The notes beneath the pieces were generated by a model. The model had not been told where the DNA came from and searched no databases. It was given only the letters and a program-made list of their open reading frames with translations. Below are positions 54,590 through 63,316 of a stretch of DNA of 64,000 bases, in pieces. Position 1 is the first letter of the stretch. Every line of letters begins with the position of its first letter. Source of the DNA: Bacteriovoracaceae bacterium (lineage in GTDB: Bacteria > Bdellovibrionota > Bacteriovoracia > Bacteriovoracales > Bacteriovoracaceae); NCBI GenBank assembly GCA_013141065.1, contig JABFRR010000006.1, forward strand, positions 62,001 through 126,000, in the 5' to 3' direction. The translations under genes and the position numbers were made by a program.

Positions 54590-55528
54590 TTGTGTTCCGA
54601 AGGTAAAATTGTTGTTAAAGATTTCGAAAAACACAGTCGTGGTAGTGAGTTAATTTGTCCGGCCTCGAATATAAATGGCTTTGAAGTTCCAGAGATAGTA
54701 GGAAATAACAGTGATGTCTCAGTTGATAAACTAGTCAATGGAGTAAAGTACAATGCTAACTTTCGATGTACTTATACAAAAACTGGAGGATCATTTCAAA
54801 TAACATCAGAAGAAAAACATGATGATGCTTATTATGCTCATTGGTTTGCGGAAGCAGGACATGAGGGGATCAATAGTATCTACATTCAGATATTAAATAG
54901 AGACTGGACTGCGGAAGAAAAAAATTATTGGATTGAGTTGTTCAAAAATAAGAGACTACCTCTAAAAGAAGGGGACTATAAAGGTCAAAAGGTACTTGAT
55001 ATAGATAAAGTCAGAGCACTTATTAAAAAGTTAAATCCAGGTGAAACAGAAGTTGAAGTTGTCAAAAAAAGTAATTTAACTATTTGGGAAGCCGAAGAGG
55101 AACGTCGTAGAAAACTTGCAGAGAAATATGAATATGGAGAAAATTACGATCTTGAAGGTAAACAAGGAATTCAAGCGGCCCCTGGAGTTATGCTGAGTTT
55201 TGGTAAATCGTATGTTCAGTCTAAAGGTATGTATGAGCAAGCAAAACGCTACTTTCCAGATTATGAAAAAAGAGTAAAAGAAGTTGAAGATGAAATTAAA
55301 AAAAGCCAAGCTGTAATTGATAATCCAAAATCAGCTGCAGATCAAATTCAAAATGCGAAAGAGCAAATTAATTCGGCAAGTGTTCGTCTCGAAGCTGCTA
55401 AAAAGAGTTTGGAAGATGCTCAATACTGGCTTAAGAGGCATTCAGACGATAAAGATGAGATGGCAAGGAAATTAAGAGAGTATAATACTCAATATAATTT
55501 AGGATTAAATTTAGATTCATTACTATAA
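54590..55528 (+). CDS. Unknown protein, 5' end apparently lost
   Basis: The product has 312 residues if translation starts at TTG 54590, but no ribosome site is seen and the same frame is open and protein-like back to 54377 with no ATG, GTG or TTG. The upstream part repeats the following 65-residue unit (GKIVFTEEVS ... NCPAQKY compared with GKIVVKDFEK ... ICPASNI), so the original gene had at least one more repeat and has probably lost its start and signal peptide. The middle has a WEAEEERRRKLAEKY helix and the C-terminus is coiled coil. Family unknown. Confidence 0.5.
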   Translation: MCSEGKIVVKDFEKHSRGSELICPASNINGFEVPEIVGNNSDVSVDKLVNGVKYNANFRCTYTKTGGSFQITSEEKHDDAYYAHWFAEAGHEGINSIYIQILNRDWTAEEKNYWIELFKNKRLPLKEGDYKGQKVLDIDKVRALIKKLNPGETEVEVVKKSNLTIWEAEEERRRKLAEKYEYGENYDLEGKQGIQAAPGVMLSFGKSYVQSKGMYEQAKRYFPDYEKRVKEVEDEIKKSQAVIDNPKSAADQIQNAKEQINSASVRLEAAKKSLEDAQYWLKRHSDDKDEMARKLREYNTQYNLGLNLDSLL

Positions 55529-55546
55529 AAGAGATGTAGGGTTAGA

Positions 55547-55930
55547 ATGCAATATTATTTAGTATCATTTATTATTATTTCACAGTTTTCATACGCACAA
55601 GATGCAGGATTCATTAAGCAACTTAATAGTAGAGTTGAGAAAATTGAAAAAAGCAAAGAGCAGAAAAATCAATTAAGTAATGAAAAGAAAATTGAAAATA
55701 GCAACCAAGAGTTTTTACAGAGTATTAAGAAGCAATTATCGAAAGATGAATTTACTAAATTAGAGAAAGAACTGCGTGATAATCAGAAAATTACTAGTAA
55801 AGAAATGGAGAAAAAATACATTAAGCGAATTAATTCCAGGCCAAGTAAGAATTTATCAGTAGCAGAAAAAGAGTTGTTAAAAAAAATGGAATTTAATCTT
55901 AATAATCATTTAAAAAAGGTATTGATTTGA
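55547..55930 (+). CDS. Exported coiled-coil protein
   Basis: The product has 127 residues: signal peptide (about 1-18, ending SYAQ), then Lys/Glu/Asn-rich helix throughout. Seems to belong to the transcript of the preceding gene. Not recognised. Confidence 0.55.
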   Translation: MQYYLVSFIIISQFSYAQDAGFIKQLNSRVEKIEKSKEQKNQLSNEKKIENSNQEFLQSIKKQLSKDEFTKLEKELRDNQKITSKEMEKKYIKRINSRPSKNLSVAEKELLKKMEFNLNNHLKKVLI

Positions 55931-56241
55931 GGTCCAATGTTTTATTGGCGTCTAAAAGCAACAATACTTCAATTGCTTTGAATCCAGAAAAAAAAGAAAA
56001 AATGGTTGATACTAAAAATAAGCAAATTGTTAATCCCCAAAACGTTGTTCAACTCAACGTAGAAAGTAGGGACGAAGACAGTGAAATCTTAAAAAATGCG
56101 ATAGACAAAAATATTCACAAATCTAAGAAATACCAGACTTCTGAGACAGACAGTTTATTTGAAGTAATCACAAAAACTTATGTTCGAAATTATTGTAAAT
56201 TAATTAAAAAAGACCAGAAAGATATAGAAAAGGGTGAGTAA
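55927..56241 (+). CDS. Small Lys/Asn-rich protein, uncertain
   Basis: The product has 104 residues from TTG 55927, overlapping the previous stop in TTGA. The composition matches the preceding gene, and the pair could be one gene broken by a nonsense change at 55928, since both are low-complexity and charged. No motif. Confidence 0.4.
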   Translation: MRSNVLLASKSNNTSIALNPEKKEKMVDTKNKQIVNPQNVVQLNVESRDEDSEILKNAIDKNIHKSKKYQTSETDSLFEVITKTYVRNYCKLIKKDQKDIEKGE

Positions 56242-56332
56242 AACGATCTCTTTTCTCTTTAGTCCAAAGACGGCAAAAAACCCATTTTTTGAGGTTTGTT
56301 TTGAAAGTCTGCATCTATCGTCACAAGAAATG

Positions 56333-56355
56333 AAAAAGGCCCCCTGTCGGAGCCC
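56333..56355 (-). terminator. Terminator of the 56.4 kb minus-strand gene
   Basis: On the minus strand ggctcc, a gaca loop and ggggcc form a stem followed by TTTTT, about 45 bases after the stop at 56401. Confidence 0.6.
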
Positions 56356-56400
56356 TATGATTTTTGAATATAGTTATTAGTTCAGGTACTGATTCGATTC

Positions 56401-56826
56401 TTAGTGGTTTAAAAATTTCTTTTCTGTGTTTTCAGATTTCTTCCTATGCTCTTCAGCAAGATCTCCATCAAGAGTATTTCTTAATTCTTGACTGCCATAC
56501 AGATTGAGGGCTTTAGAAGTCTTCATCTTCGCCAAAGCATTTAAAAATGTCTCGTGCGAATCGCAATGCCAAATAGCGGAAACTGGTAACGTATCAAATG
56601 ATCTTTTACAATCATACTTTGGTAAGACCTTACGAAAGTTATCAACGAACCTATTACATTGTTTTTTTAAACCTTTTTCACAAAATTGAAGTTCTTCATA
56701 CATTTTTTCGCAGAGTTTAGGTGTAGGGCATTCTTTGTTAAACACTCTTGCAACTGGTAATGACACCGTCTCTTCACTTTTAACAGAAAATGATGAAAGT
56801 AGAATTATAGCGAATATCTTTTTCAA
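56401..56826 (-). CDS. Exported Cys-rich protein, unknown
   Basis: The product has 141 residues. Signal peptide (about 1-17), then six Cys in the mature part (ECPTPKLC, QFCEKGLKKQC, YDC, HCDS) compatible with disulfides, and a charged C-terminus. Not recognised. Confidence 0.62.
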   Translation of the reverse strand: MKKIFAIILLSSFSVKSEETVSLPVARVFNKECPTPKLCEKMYEELQFCEKGLKKQCNRFVDNFRKVLPKYDCKRSFDTLPVSAIWHCDSHETFLNALAKMKTSKALNLYGSQELRNTLDGDLAEEHRKKSENTEKKFLNH

Positions 56827-56912
56827 TTAAACCTCCACCGGAATACCCGTTAATTTTATCGGGGGATTGAGCAGATGTCTACGAAGCTAACTATTTGTTT
56901 ACAAAGATGCAT

Positions 56913-57506
56913 CTATTTTCCTTGTTGAATTCCATCTAATCGCTTTTGAATTTGCTTAAAGACAAGGTTCATATCGTAAATATCTTCAGGTCTATATTCA
57001 TTTAGTTCCTGTTCTTTTTCAGTTGGATCATAGGTATAACGATTCATGAAATACGAATCCGTTATTTTTGTTCGTTTGTCTTTTGATACAATTAGTTTCC
57101 ACTCATCTAGAGGTAGAATTTTGTCGGAAAGAAAAAAGTCGATAATGTATGGGACTTCTAAGCCATCTTCATTAATGAGAATAACTGGAGCGACATGGTA
57201 TAACCAAAATGATTCCCCCCAACTTGATTTATAAAAAATTTGGCCTTCAATAAAATATTTTCCCGAAATGATTCCTTCTTGTTCTAGTGAAATAACCATC
57301 TCATGGGCCTTGGCAAAGCATCCATCTGGAAAATTATAAGGTATTTTTTTTCTCAATTCTTCGATGATATATTCAGCTTGCTTTTTATTATTGATAACAG
57401 TTAAGTTTATTGTTTTTCCGCTATGGTCATTAATAGAAGAGGCATTCGCCAGAGACAAACAAGCAGTTAATAGACTTGAAATGATGAGAATGAATAAAGT
57501 TTTCAT
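56913..57506 (-). CDS. Secreted protein-glutaminase-like enzyme
   Basis: The product has 197 residues. A signal peptide (about 1-22) with a possible lipobox LLTAC, then a Cys-His-Asp set in the order and context of protein-glutamine glutaminases: Cys in DGCFAKAHEM, His in WLYHVAPVI and Asp in YIIDFFLSD. These enzymes deamidate Gln side chains in proteins. Exported location fits action on prey or host proteins. The family assignment is from motif recall. Confidence 0.7.
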   Translation of the reverse strand: MKTLFILIISSLLTACLSLANASSINDHSGKTINLTVINNKKQAEYIIEELRKKIPYNFPDGCFAKAHEMVISLEQEGIISGKYFIEGQIFYKSSWGESFWLYHVAPVILINEDGLEVPYIIDFFLSDKILPLDEWKLIVSKDKRTKITDSYFMNRYTYDPTEKEQELNEYRPEDIYDMNLVFKQIQKRLDGIQQGK

Positions 57507-57625
57507 CCAAGTGTCTTATACTTATGATTAAAAGACGTCTAATGTTTATATATAGGTAGTAAAAAATACAGGGAAAGTAATATATATGAATTGCTAAGCT
57601 ATACTATGGGCTTAAGGAGTTAAAT

Positions 57626-57991
57626 ATGAAAAAAACTGGTTTTTTTAATGCCTTTATGGCCATTTTTGTAAGTCTTATTTTTAATATTTCAATTGCTTGT
57701 GAAGTAGGTTGGCAAGAGATCGAGCATGATTCCGGATCATTTTGCATTGAAGAGAGTAAACAGATAAATATAAAATCTCATGAGATATATGATATTTGCG
57801 AGAGTAAAGGTGCAAGAGTTTGCTCAACAGATCAATGGGTAAAAGCATGTCAGGGCAATCAGCTTCATACAGATGGTTGGGAATGGTCTATTTCTTTAGG
57901 GCAATATCCTTCGATTACTGGTAATCGTGATTGCTCTGATCTTGGATTTGGAGAGCTATCACCAGTTGCTAATTTGAGATGTTGTAAATAA
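57626..57991 (+). CDS. Exported FGE/lectin-like small domain
   Basis: The product has 121 residues with a signal peptide (about 1-24). The mature part has the formylglycine-enzyme-like pattern SFCIEES ... GARVCSTDQWVKACQG ... GWEWS ... GNRDCSD ... LRCC, a fold used as a binding module in many secreted proteins. It has its own ribosome site (aaggag) and its stop overlaps the next start in TAATG, so it is coupled to the protease. Confidence 0.65.
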   Translation: MKKTGFFNAFMAIFVSLIFNISIACEVGWQEIEHDSGSFCIEESKQINIKSHEIYDICESKGARVCSTDQWVKACQGNQLHTDGWEWSISLGQYPSITGNRDCSDLGFGELSPVANLRCCK

Positions 57992-59436
57992 TGAAGACAA
58001 TAGCACATCTGATATTAATATGTTTTTCATTCTTATTTGCGAAAGATAGTGCTTTTGCGGAAAGTTTATCAAAGCAATTGTCTCCAGGGCTTGCGATCGT
58101 AAATGGTTGTTCAGCAGGTTTAATCATTTTTGAGGGAATTAAGAAGCACGATCGAGCTTTGGTTGCCACCAATGGGCATTGCTTACTTTTAAATTTGAAT
58201 TTGAAAAGAGAGTTTCCCTATCCAATGCCAGGAGAGAACTTAGCCAATATTACTGATACCGAGTTTCGAGAAAAAACGAACATCACACTTCATGGGCCAA
58301 ATGAATCGATAAAAGTAAAAATGGCCCGACTCATTTTTGGAACTATGTCAGGAACAGATTTATCATTATTTGAAATTGAAAATACTTATGAACACCTTGA
58401 AAAAGAGTTTAAGATTCTACCATTGAAAATTGCTAATAGAGATTCCTCTTTAAATACACCAGTCTCTATTGTCTCAGGCTATTACAACAGAAAATTTAGT
58501 TGTTCTTTGAAAAGCATTTCAGATCTTATAGAAGGGCCTTTTTATACAAATAATGCATTATCTCTTTCAAGCGAGTGCGATATTTATCCAGGCTTCTCTG
58601 GTTCACCAATAGTTAATGATCTTTCTGGTGAAGTCATAGGCCTTGCGAACACTCATTTCAGTAATGAAGGTGAACTTTGCTCGTTTAATAATCCATGCAT
58701 TATCGATCCCATTTCAGAACAGCGTATAGCTCCATTTTCAGGACAGTCTTTTGGAATTTCACTTATTGAGCTTAAAAGCTGCTTTGATTTTAAATTAAGA
58801 CAAATTGATTTAGAACTACCCACATGTAAATGGAGTTTAGATAGAGGATTAGATAAAATTGAAATGAACAACCGAATTAAACGTTTTAGTGAATTCGCAT
58901 CTCATTTAATTTCAAAAGAAAATATCAAATTGAAATTTGAATTAGATAATGACTGGGAAATGCACCTTGGAAGTTCTATTCTCGATGAAACGGCGTTCTC
59001 AATTGTTGTAGGTTCTAAGGTTTATGAAACGGAGAATTTATCAGCAGATTCATTTGATCTTATTCTTTGTCATGAGCTTGGTCATTTATTAGGTGCCGCT
59101 CCTAAAAAGAAAAACACCACAAATAGTTCACCTGATTGGGCTTCATCTGAAGGCGAGAGTGATTATTACTCCGGTAAATGCGTAAAGGAATTATGGGCAG
59201 AGGATCAATATGGATTAAATGATCGGGCACAAAGAGCAGCGCTCTCATTTTTTAAAATTCTCTATAGTCAGTATGGAAGATATACTACCGAAAAACTGCC
59301 GCCATCATTAGAAAGAAAAGATGAAACAGTTGTCGTTGAAACGAAAATAGATTATCCAACAATTCAGTGCCGATTGGATTCCACTGTAAATGGAATAGAG
59401 AAATTGAGTCGTCCAGAGTGCTGGTATAAAGAATAA
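57991..59436 (+). CDS. Bifunctional secreted protease: trypsin-like domain plus HELGH metalloprotease
   Basis: The product has 481 residues. Signal peptide (about 1-23). Residues 25-265 are a chymotrypsin-fold domain with His63 (ATNGHC), Asp123 (GTDLSLF) and Ser203 (YPGFSGSPIVND), plus paired Cys. Residues about 290-481 are homologous to the metalloproteases of the array at 2-5 kb: CHELGHLLGAAP (361-365 zinc site), SSEGESDYY with Glu387, and the same Cys-rich ending (QCRLDS ... RPECWYKE). All catalytic residues of both enzymes are present. Confidence 0.88.
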   Translation: MKTIAHLILICFSFLFAKDSAFAESLSKQLSPGLAIVNGCSAGLIIFEGIKKHDRALVATNGHCLLLNLNLKREFPYPMPGENLANITDTEFREKTNITLHGPNESIKVKMARLIFGTMSGTDLSLFEIENTYEHLEKEFKILPLKIANRDSSLNTPVSIVSGYYNRKFSCSLKSISDLIEGPFYTNNALSLSSECDIYPGFSGSPIVNDLSGEVIGLANTHFSNEGELCSFNNPCIIDPISEQRIAPFSGQSFGISLIELKSCFDFKLRQIDLELPTCKWSLDRGLDKIEMNNRIKRFSEFASHLISKENIKLKFELDNDWEMHLGSSILDETAFSIVVGSKVYETENLSADSFDLILCHELGHLLGAAPKKKNTTNSSPDWASSEGESDYYSGKCVKELWAEDQYGLNDRAQRAALSFFKILYSQYGRYTTEKLPPSLERKDETVVVETKIDYPTIQCRLDSTVNGIEKLSRPECWYKE

Positions 59437-59732
59437 AGGTTCGTAAAGGTCGTTTGTTCACGAGTCCTTAGCTCCTCGATCCAACGACCAGACTCAATTG
59501 CTTGAAACTTGAGAAAGGCTGATCCTGTTATCCAAGACGAAGGGATCATATAAGGAAGGCTCCTTAAAATCTTTACTTAAACTTTCAGAAAAATCGAGTG
59601 TCTATTTTTTAGACGGCCAGTTGTAAAATTTTCAATTTCATCATCTCAGCTCTTTTTCATGTAATAATTTTTTAAATATTTTAACAAAAGTGATCTCACC
59701 GAAAATGGGGCGCTAACACTAGAGGAAATTTT
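59437..59732. other. Intergenic region with structured hairpin
   Basis: No convincing gene. Near the left end a 42-base inverted structure (59448-59489) has ggtcgtt / aacgacc arms and an inner cgag / ctcg pair. A second small palindrome, taagga / tcctta, lies near 59553. The ribosome site agagga for the next gene is at the right end. Confidence 0.5.
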
Positions 59733-60113
59733 ATGAAAAAAATGCTTTTTATTACAGGATTGCTTCTTATAACTACATCATCTTTTGCCACAGACGTTGA
59801 AATAAAAAATAAAGCCTGCAACACTCTTTCTTCTGTGTCTTTACCTGAGTCTGTAAGTCTAAATGAAAAAGAAACAGAAATTTCAGAAAAAGTTTTTCAA
59901 GAGTCAAACAGTGAAAGGATTGCAAGGATTTCAAGGCTTCTGGTAAAATCTAAAATAGCGTCATGTTCAAACTCAATAAGCCTTACGAGAGAAGAATCAT
60001 TGAATGTTATGTTTACGATAAATGAAGTTAGAATGATTGCAGATCTTTCAGAAGCAGATGAAAACACACTAAGAAGCTTATATCATCAAGTTGCTTCTAG
60101 TATTAGTCTCTAA
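59733..60113 (+). CDS. Small exported protein, unknown
   Basis: The product has 126 residues, signal peptide (about 1-19), mature helical protein with two Cys (NKACNTL and IASCSNS). Not recognised. Confidence 0.65.
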   Translation: MKKMLFITGLLLITTSSFATDVEIKNKACNTLSSVSLPESVSLNEKETEISEKVFQESNSERIARISRLLVKSKIASCSNSISLTREESLNVMFTINEVRMIADLSEADENTLRSLYHQVASSISL

Positions 60114-60141
60114 TCCACTAGCTTAAATCTTAAGGCATGAA

Positions 60142-60306
60142 TCGATGACCAAAGAATAAGACAACAGAGGCTCATTTCTGAGCCTTTTCTATTTTCTGTG
60201 AACAAAGTCTTAGCCTTTTAAAACAAACCGTTAAAAATGGTGATTTTGGCGATTTTGGATCGAAAAGTAAGCATTTGCCTACTCATGGGTCATTTTAAAA
60301 TCATTA
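60142..60306 (+). repeat. Intergenic element, copy B
   Basis: Begins cgatgacc, then a terminator-like hairpin (aggctca / tgagcct, 60168-60185), the aaagtcttagcctt block, ggatcg at 60257-60262 and aaaatcatta at the end. From ctgtgaac (60196) on it matches copy A with no gaps, and copy C with a one-base shift. Confidence 0.72.
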
Positions 60307-60378
60307 GTCATGATCACTATCAAATAACCCAAAATGCACAGTACTCAAGCTTATCCTAAAGTTTCCGAATAGTATTAA

Positions 60379-61383
60379 GTGTATACAAGAACTCTGATAC
60401 TTTTTTTGCTATTTATAATCGCTTCAAACTTTTGCTTTGGGGATGATTCTGATTTTTTAAAGAGCGCAGTAAGAAGTACAGTAGAAAATTTAGGTAAAGC
60501 ACCTGAATTTGGAAAAGCTGTTAAATCAACAGAGGCCTGCAATCTTAATCATCAAGTAGTGACCAAAAGCAGCTGGATAATCCCAGTAAATATATCTTTA
60601 GGTAACAATTTAAAATTCTCTGCTAACGATATTAAAGAAGCAGTCATTGAAGCTGTGACTTGTTGGAACACAGCACTTGAGAATGCTGGAGAAAAAACTT
60701 TAAACGTTTCAATTGATATGAAGAAAATTATTAATTTAACTGATGAAACTGGCGTAAACGGAAACATTGATCAACCTGCTTTAGATGATCTGGGAAATCC
60801 ACCCAAGGAATGCTCTCAAGGCTATAAAGCATCAGAATATAACATTGTAATATCAAATAAAATCGAGCGTTCTCATGTTAAGCCTTACTGGAATAAAAAT
60901 ATTAATTTAAATCTTAAGAAAAAAGCTATTCAAGTAGGAAAATTATCAATTGAATGTAACCGAATATTTAAAGAAGAATTAGATCCTTTGCAATCACTTT
61001 CGCAATCTACTATTGATGAAGTTGAATGGAAGAAAATACAAATAAAAAGAGAAATTATTTCAAAAAAGTATAGTGTAGTTTGTGATCGATTGGCTAAAGA
61101 GCAAGATGACTTAGAGAGCAAAATGCCTGACCTTCCCAATGGAAATCTAGTTTATATTTCTCCAGAAAAAAGCAAGCAAGAGTTAGCACACACAATTACA
61201 CATGAATTGGGTCATGCATGGGGAGGCTTAGATGATCGTTATAAAGGTTCTCCTGAATCGAGACAAAAAAATAAGAACAACTTGATGGGACTAAATGCTG
61301 AATGTAACCTTGAAAAAGCTCAAATAGAATCTATAAAAAAGTACCGAAAAACTGGAAAACAAGAAGTTTTTGATTCTAAATGA
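60379..61383 (+). CDS. Secreted metzincin with Asp as third zinc ligand
   Basis: The product has 334 residues from GTG 60379. Signal peptide (about 1-21), a central charged helical region (about 180-250), and the zinc motif HELGHAWGGLDDRY, i.e. HExxHxxGxxD, followed by a Met-turn NLMGLN. The Asp ligand resembles snapalysin-type metzincins. No ribosome site of strength is seen. Flanked on both sides by intergenic element copies. Confidence 0.82.
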   Translation: MYTRTLILFLLFIIASNFCFGDDSDFLKSAVRSTVENLGKAPEFGKAVKSTEACNLNHQVVTKSSWIIPVNISLGNNLKFSANDIKEAVIEAVTCWNTALENAGEKTLNVSIDMKKIINLTDETGVNGNIDQPALDDLGNPPKECSQGYKASEYNIVISNKIERSHVKPYWNKNINLNLKKKAIQVGKLSIECNRIFKEELDPLQSLSQSTIDEVEWKKIQIKREIISKKYSVVCDRLAKEQDDLESKMPDLPNGNLVYISPEKSKQELAHTITHELGHAWGGLDDRYKGSPESRQKNKNNLMGLNAECNLEKAQIESIKKYRKTGKQEVFDSK

Positions 61384-61408
61384 CTCCATTTCGATAAAAG
61401 ATTAGTTA

Positions 61409-61571
61409 CGATGACCAACGAATAAGATCACGAGGCCTCATTTTGGGGCTTTTTTCATTACTTGTAATCAAAGTCTTAGCCTTCCAATACAAATCTCAGG
61501 AAATGAGGATTCAGAACTTTCTGGATCGAAATACAAGCAATTACCTGCTTGGAAGCCGTGATTTAATCATT
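61409..61571 (+). repeat. Intergenic element, copy C
   Basis: Begins cgatgacc like copy B, then a terminator-like hairpin (gcctca / tggggc), the aaagtcttagcctt block shared with B, and ggatcg at 61523-61528. It follows the metzincin. The rest of the gap to 61759 shows no gene. Confidence 0.7.
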
Positions 61572-61759
61572 CGGTTTTATTCCAACCTGACTTTTCCCCA
61601 TAATTACATGGTCGAAAATAAAGTGTAAAAAGATTGGTCGGCCTCAGCGAGGATAACTGGCTAAAAAATCATAAAACTAACTGATTCGCTTCTTAAAGGG
61701 TGCTACTCGGTTTGTAAATTACTTATTGATTGGTGTTGTATCGGGAAGATTTATTAGAA

Positions 61760-63099
61760 TTAAAATTGATATTTTTCTTTGAGGTATCTGAACATTTCTA
61801 CTTTTGCTTCAAGCTTTATTAATCCTCGCCAAATACTAACCGTCCCGGGCTCTCCGTCGCTTTTACGGCCATTAAAGCCCCCCATCTTAGCGACAAATCG
61901 TAGGGCCTCTCTAATCGTTATTCTTTGATCATCAGATATCTTATTTTCTATTTTCAAAACGAGTGATTCTTCTTCTGAAAAAGAAAGACTTGAATCTTCA
62001 TCTGAGCTGCTTCTGCTAAATGTTTAACGTAATAAATTCTCCACGCAATAACTGAAAATAATGTGATATATTTTTCTAGTCGCTCAAATGTTCTTAATGA
62101 TGCTCTCTCAACTTTGCATCCGCCATCTTTTAAAATTTTAAAATAATTTTCAATGTGCCAGCGTTTCTTATAATAATCAATGACTCTAGAAGCATCTCCA
62201 AAATTTTTCAATGGCAAACTTGTCAGCAAGATCCAGTGCAATCGATCTTTCTCTGCAACTTCCCCAGTCGTACTTATTTCTAATATATTTAACACCACTT
62301 TTCTTTTTACAGAAGTAAGTCCATTAAGTTTGAAGCTAGGATCAAAAATTCTATCTCACCGTACTTTACAATTGCATCCACATCTTTTTTAACTTCGTAT
62401 GAAATATTTTGAATTCATGATCAGTTTTCTTTTTGTTCAAATGCCAGCGAAGATAATGATCTCCATTTTCGATTATTCGATCGTGCTTGGATCTAATTAT
62501 AAAATCTTTATTATTTTTTATTAAAGTAAATAGAACTTCAAACTGATCTGCCTCCCTGTCAGCGACGTGAATGAGTTTTGTGCCTTTAGGACAATGCTTT
62601 TCTGTTTCTAAAATTGCCTCTGCCCAACGATCACTTTCTTTCTCCCACATATCATCGTATGCACGACTCCATGTTGATAAGGTGCCATAACTCCTAGAGG
62701 TACATCATTGATATTTACAGCTAAACTATAATGTCCAATAAAACCATGAGTCTCTTGATCTCCAGCTTTTCCACCAATATTACCTAAGCCTTTTATAGAT
62801 CTTTTTGAATTGAAGCTAAAAAAGCTAGAATCATGAATCATCAAAGCTACAGATTCATTTTGAAGTCTCGAAGAAGTAGACTCACGATGCTCAAATAATA
62901 TTTTATCTGACGAGAAATTCTTGTGACTGAAGAGACGATAAGTTGCTTTTTTATCTGCAAAGTTAACTACCGCTTTATTAATAGTTTCGTCAGGACGTCG
63001 TGAAAAAATATTCGCCATAGAGAAAAAGCGATCGCGAAGTCTTTTATCTCCAAATTCAATATTCTTAAATTCTTTTTCTAGCCAATCGCTTTCACTCAT
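61760..63099 (-). pseudogene. IS4/Tn5-type transposase, decayed
   Basis: Four minus-strand fragments in different frames (62608-63099, 62366-62650, 61954-62298, 61760-61957) reconstruct one transposase. N-terminal Tn5-like DNA-binding part (FGDKRLRDRFFSMA, KATYRLFSHKNF), first Asp in MIHDSSFF, second Asp in VADREADQF, and the Y-R-E-K signature YKKRWHIENYFKILK with the catalytic Glu. At least three frameshifts make it inactive. Terminal inverted repeats were not identified. Confidence 0.85.
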
Positions 63100-63316
63100 T
63101 TAATAAAAATAATTGCAACGATGTGGATGGCCAAGCAAAAAAATCTAACAGGGCCTTACATTTGAAAATGTCAACGAGTTAAAGAAAACTTGTGGGTAAT
63201 TGTTAGATTCCAACCCTAATCCGTATAAAATTTACAAATTCAAGCCCTGATCCAATACGCATTATTTGAGACGTGTTAATAAATAAAATTATTTTTAACA
63301 AGAGACTGACTGATAA
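63100..63316. other. Gap between IS remnant and hydrolase gene
   Basis: 217 bases without a recognised gene. No clear inverted repeat was found to mark the insertion sequence end. Confidence 0.5.

Noticed and set aside
59448-59489. Integron attC site
   Set aside because: The arms run in the opposite sense to the attC core sites and there is no integrase or cassette array.
59364-59549. Minus-strand open frame of 61 codons
   Set aside because: Overlaps the end of the fusion protease and the hairpin region, with no ribosome site or known motif.
61443-61628. Small plus-strand open frame
   Set aside because: Lies on intergenic element copy C and is not conserved in copies A or B.
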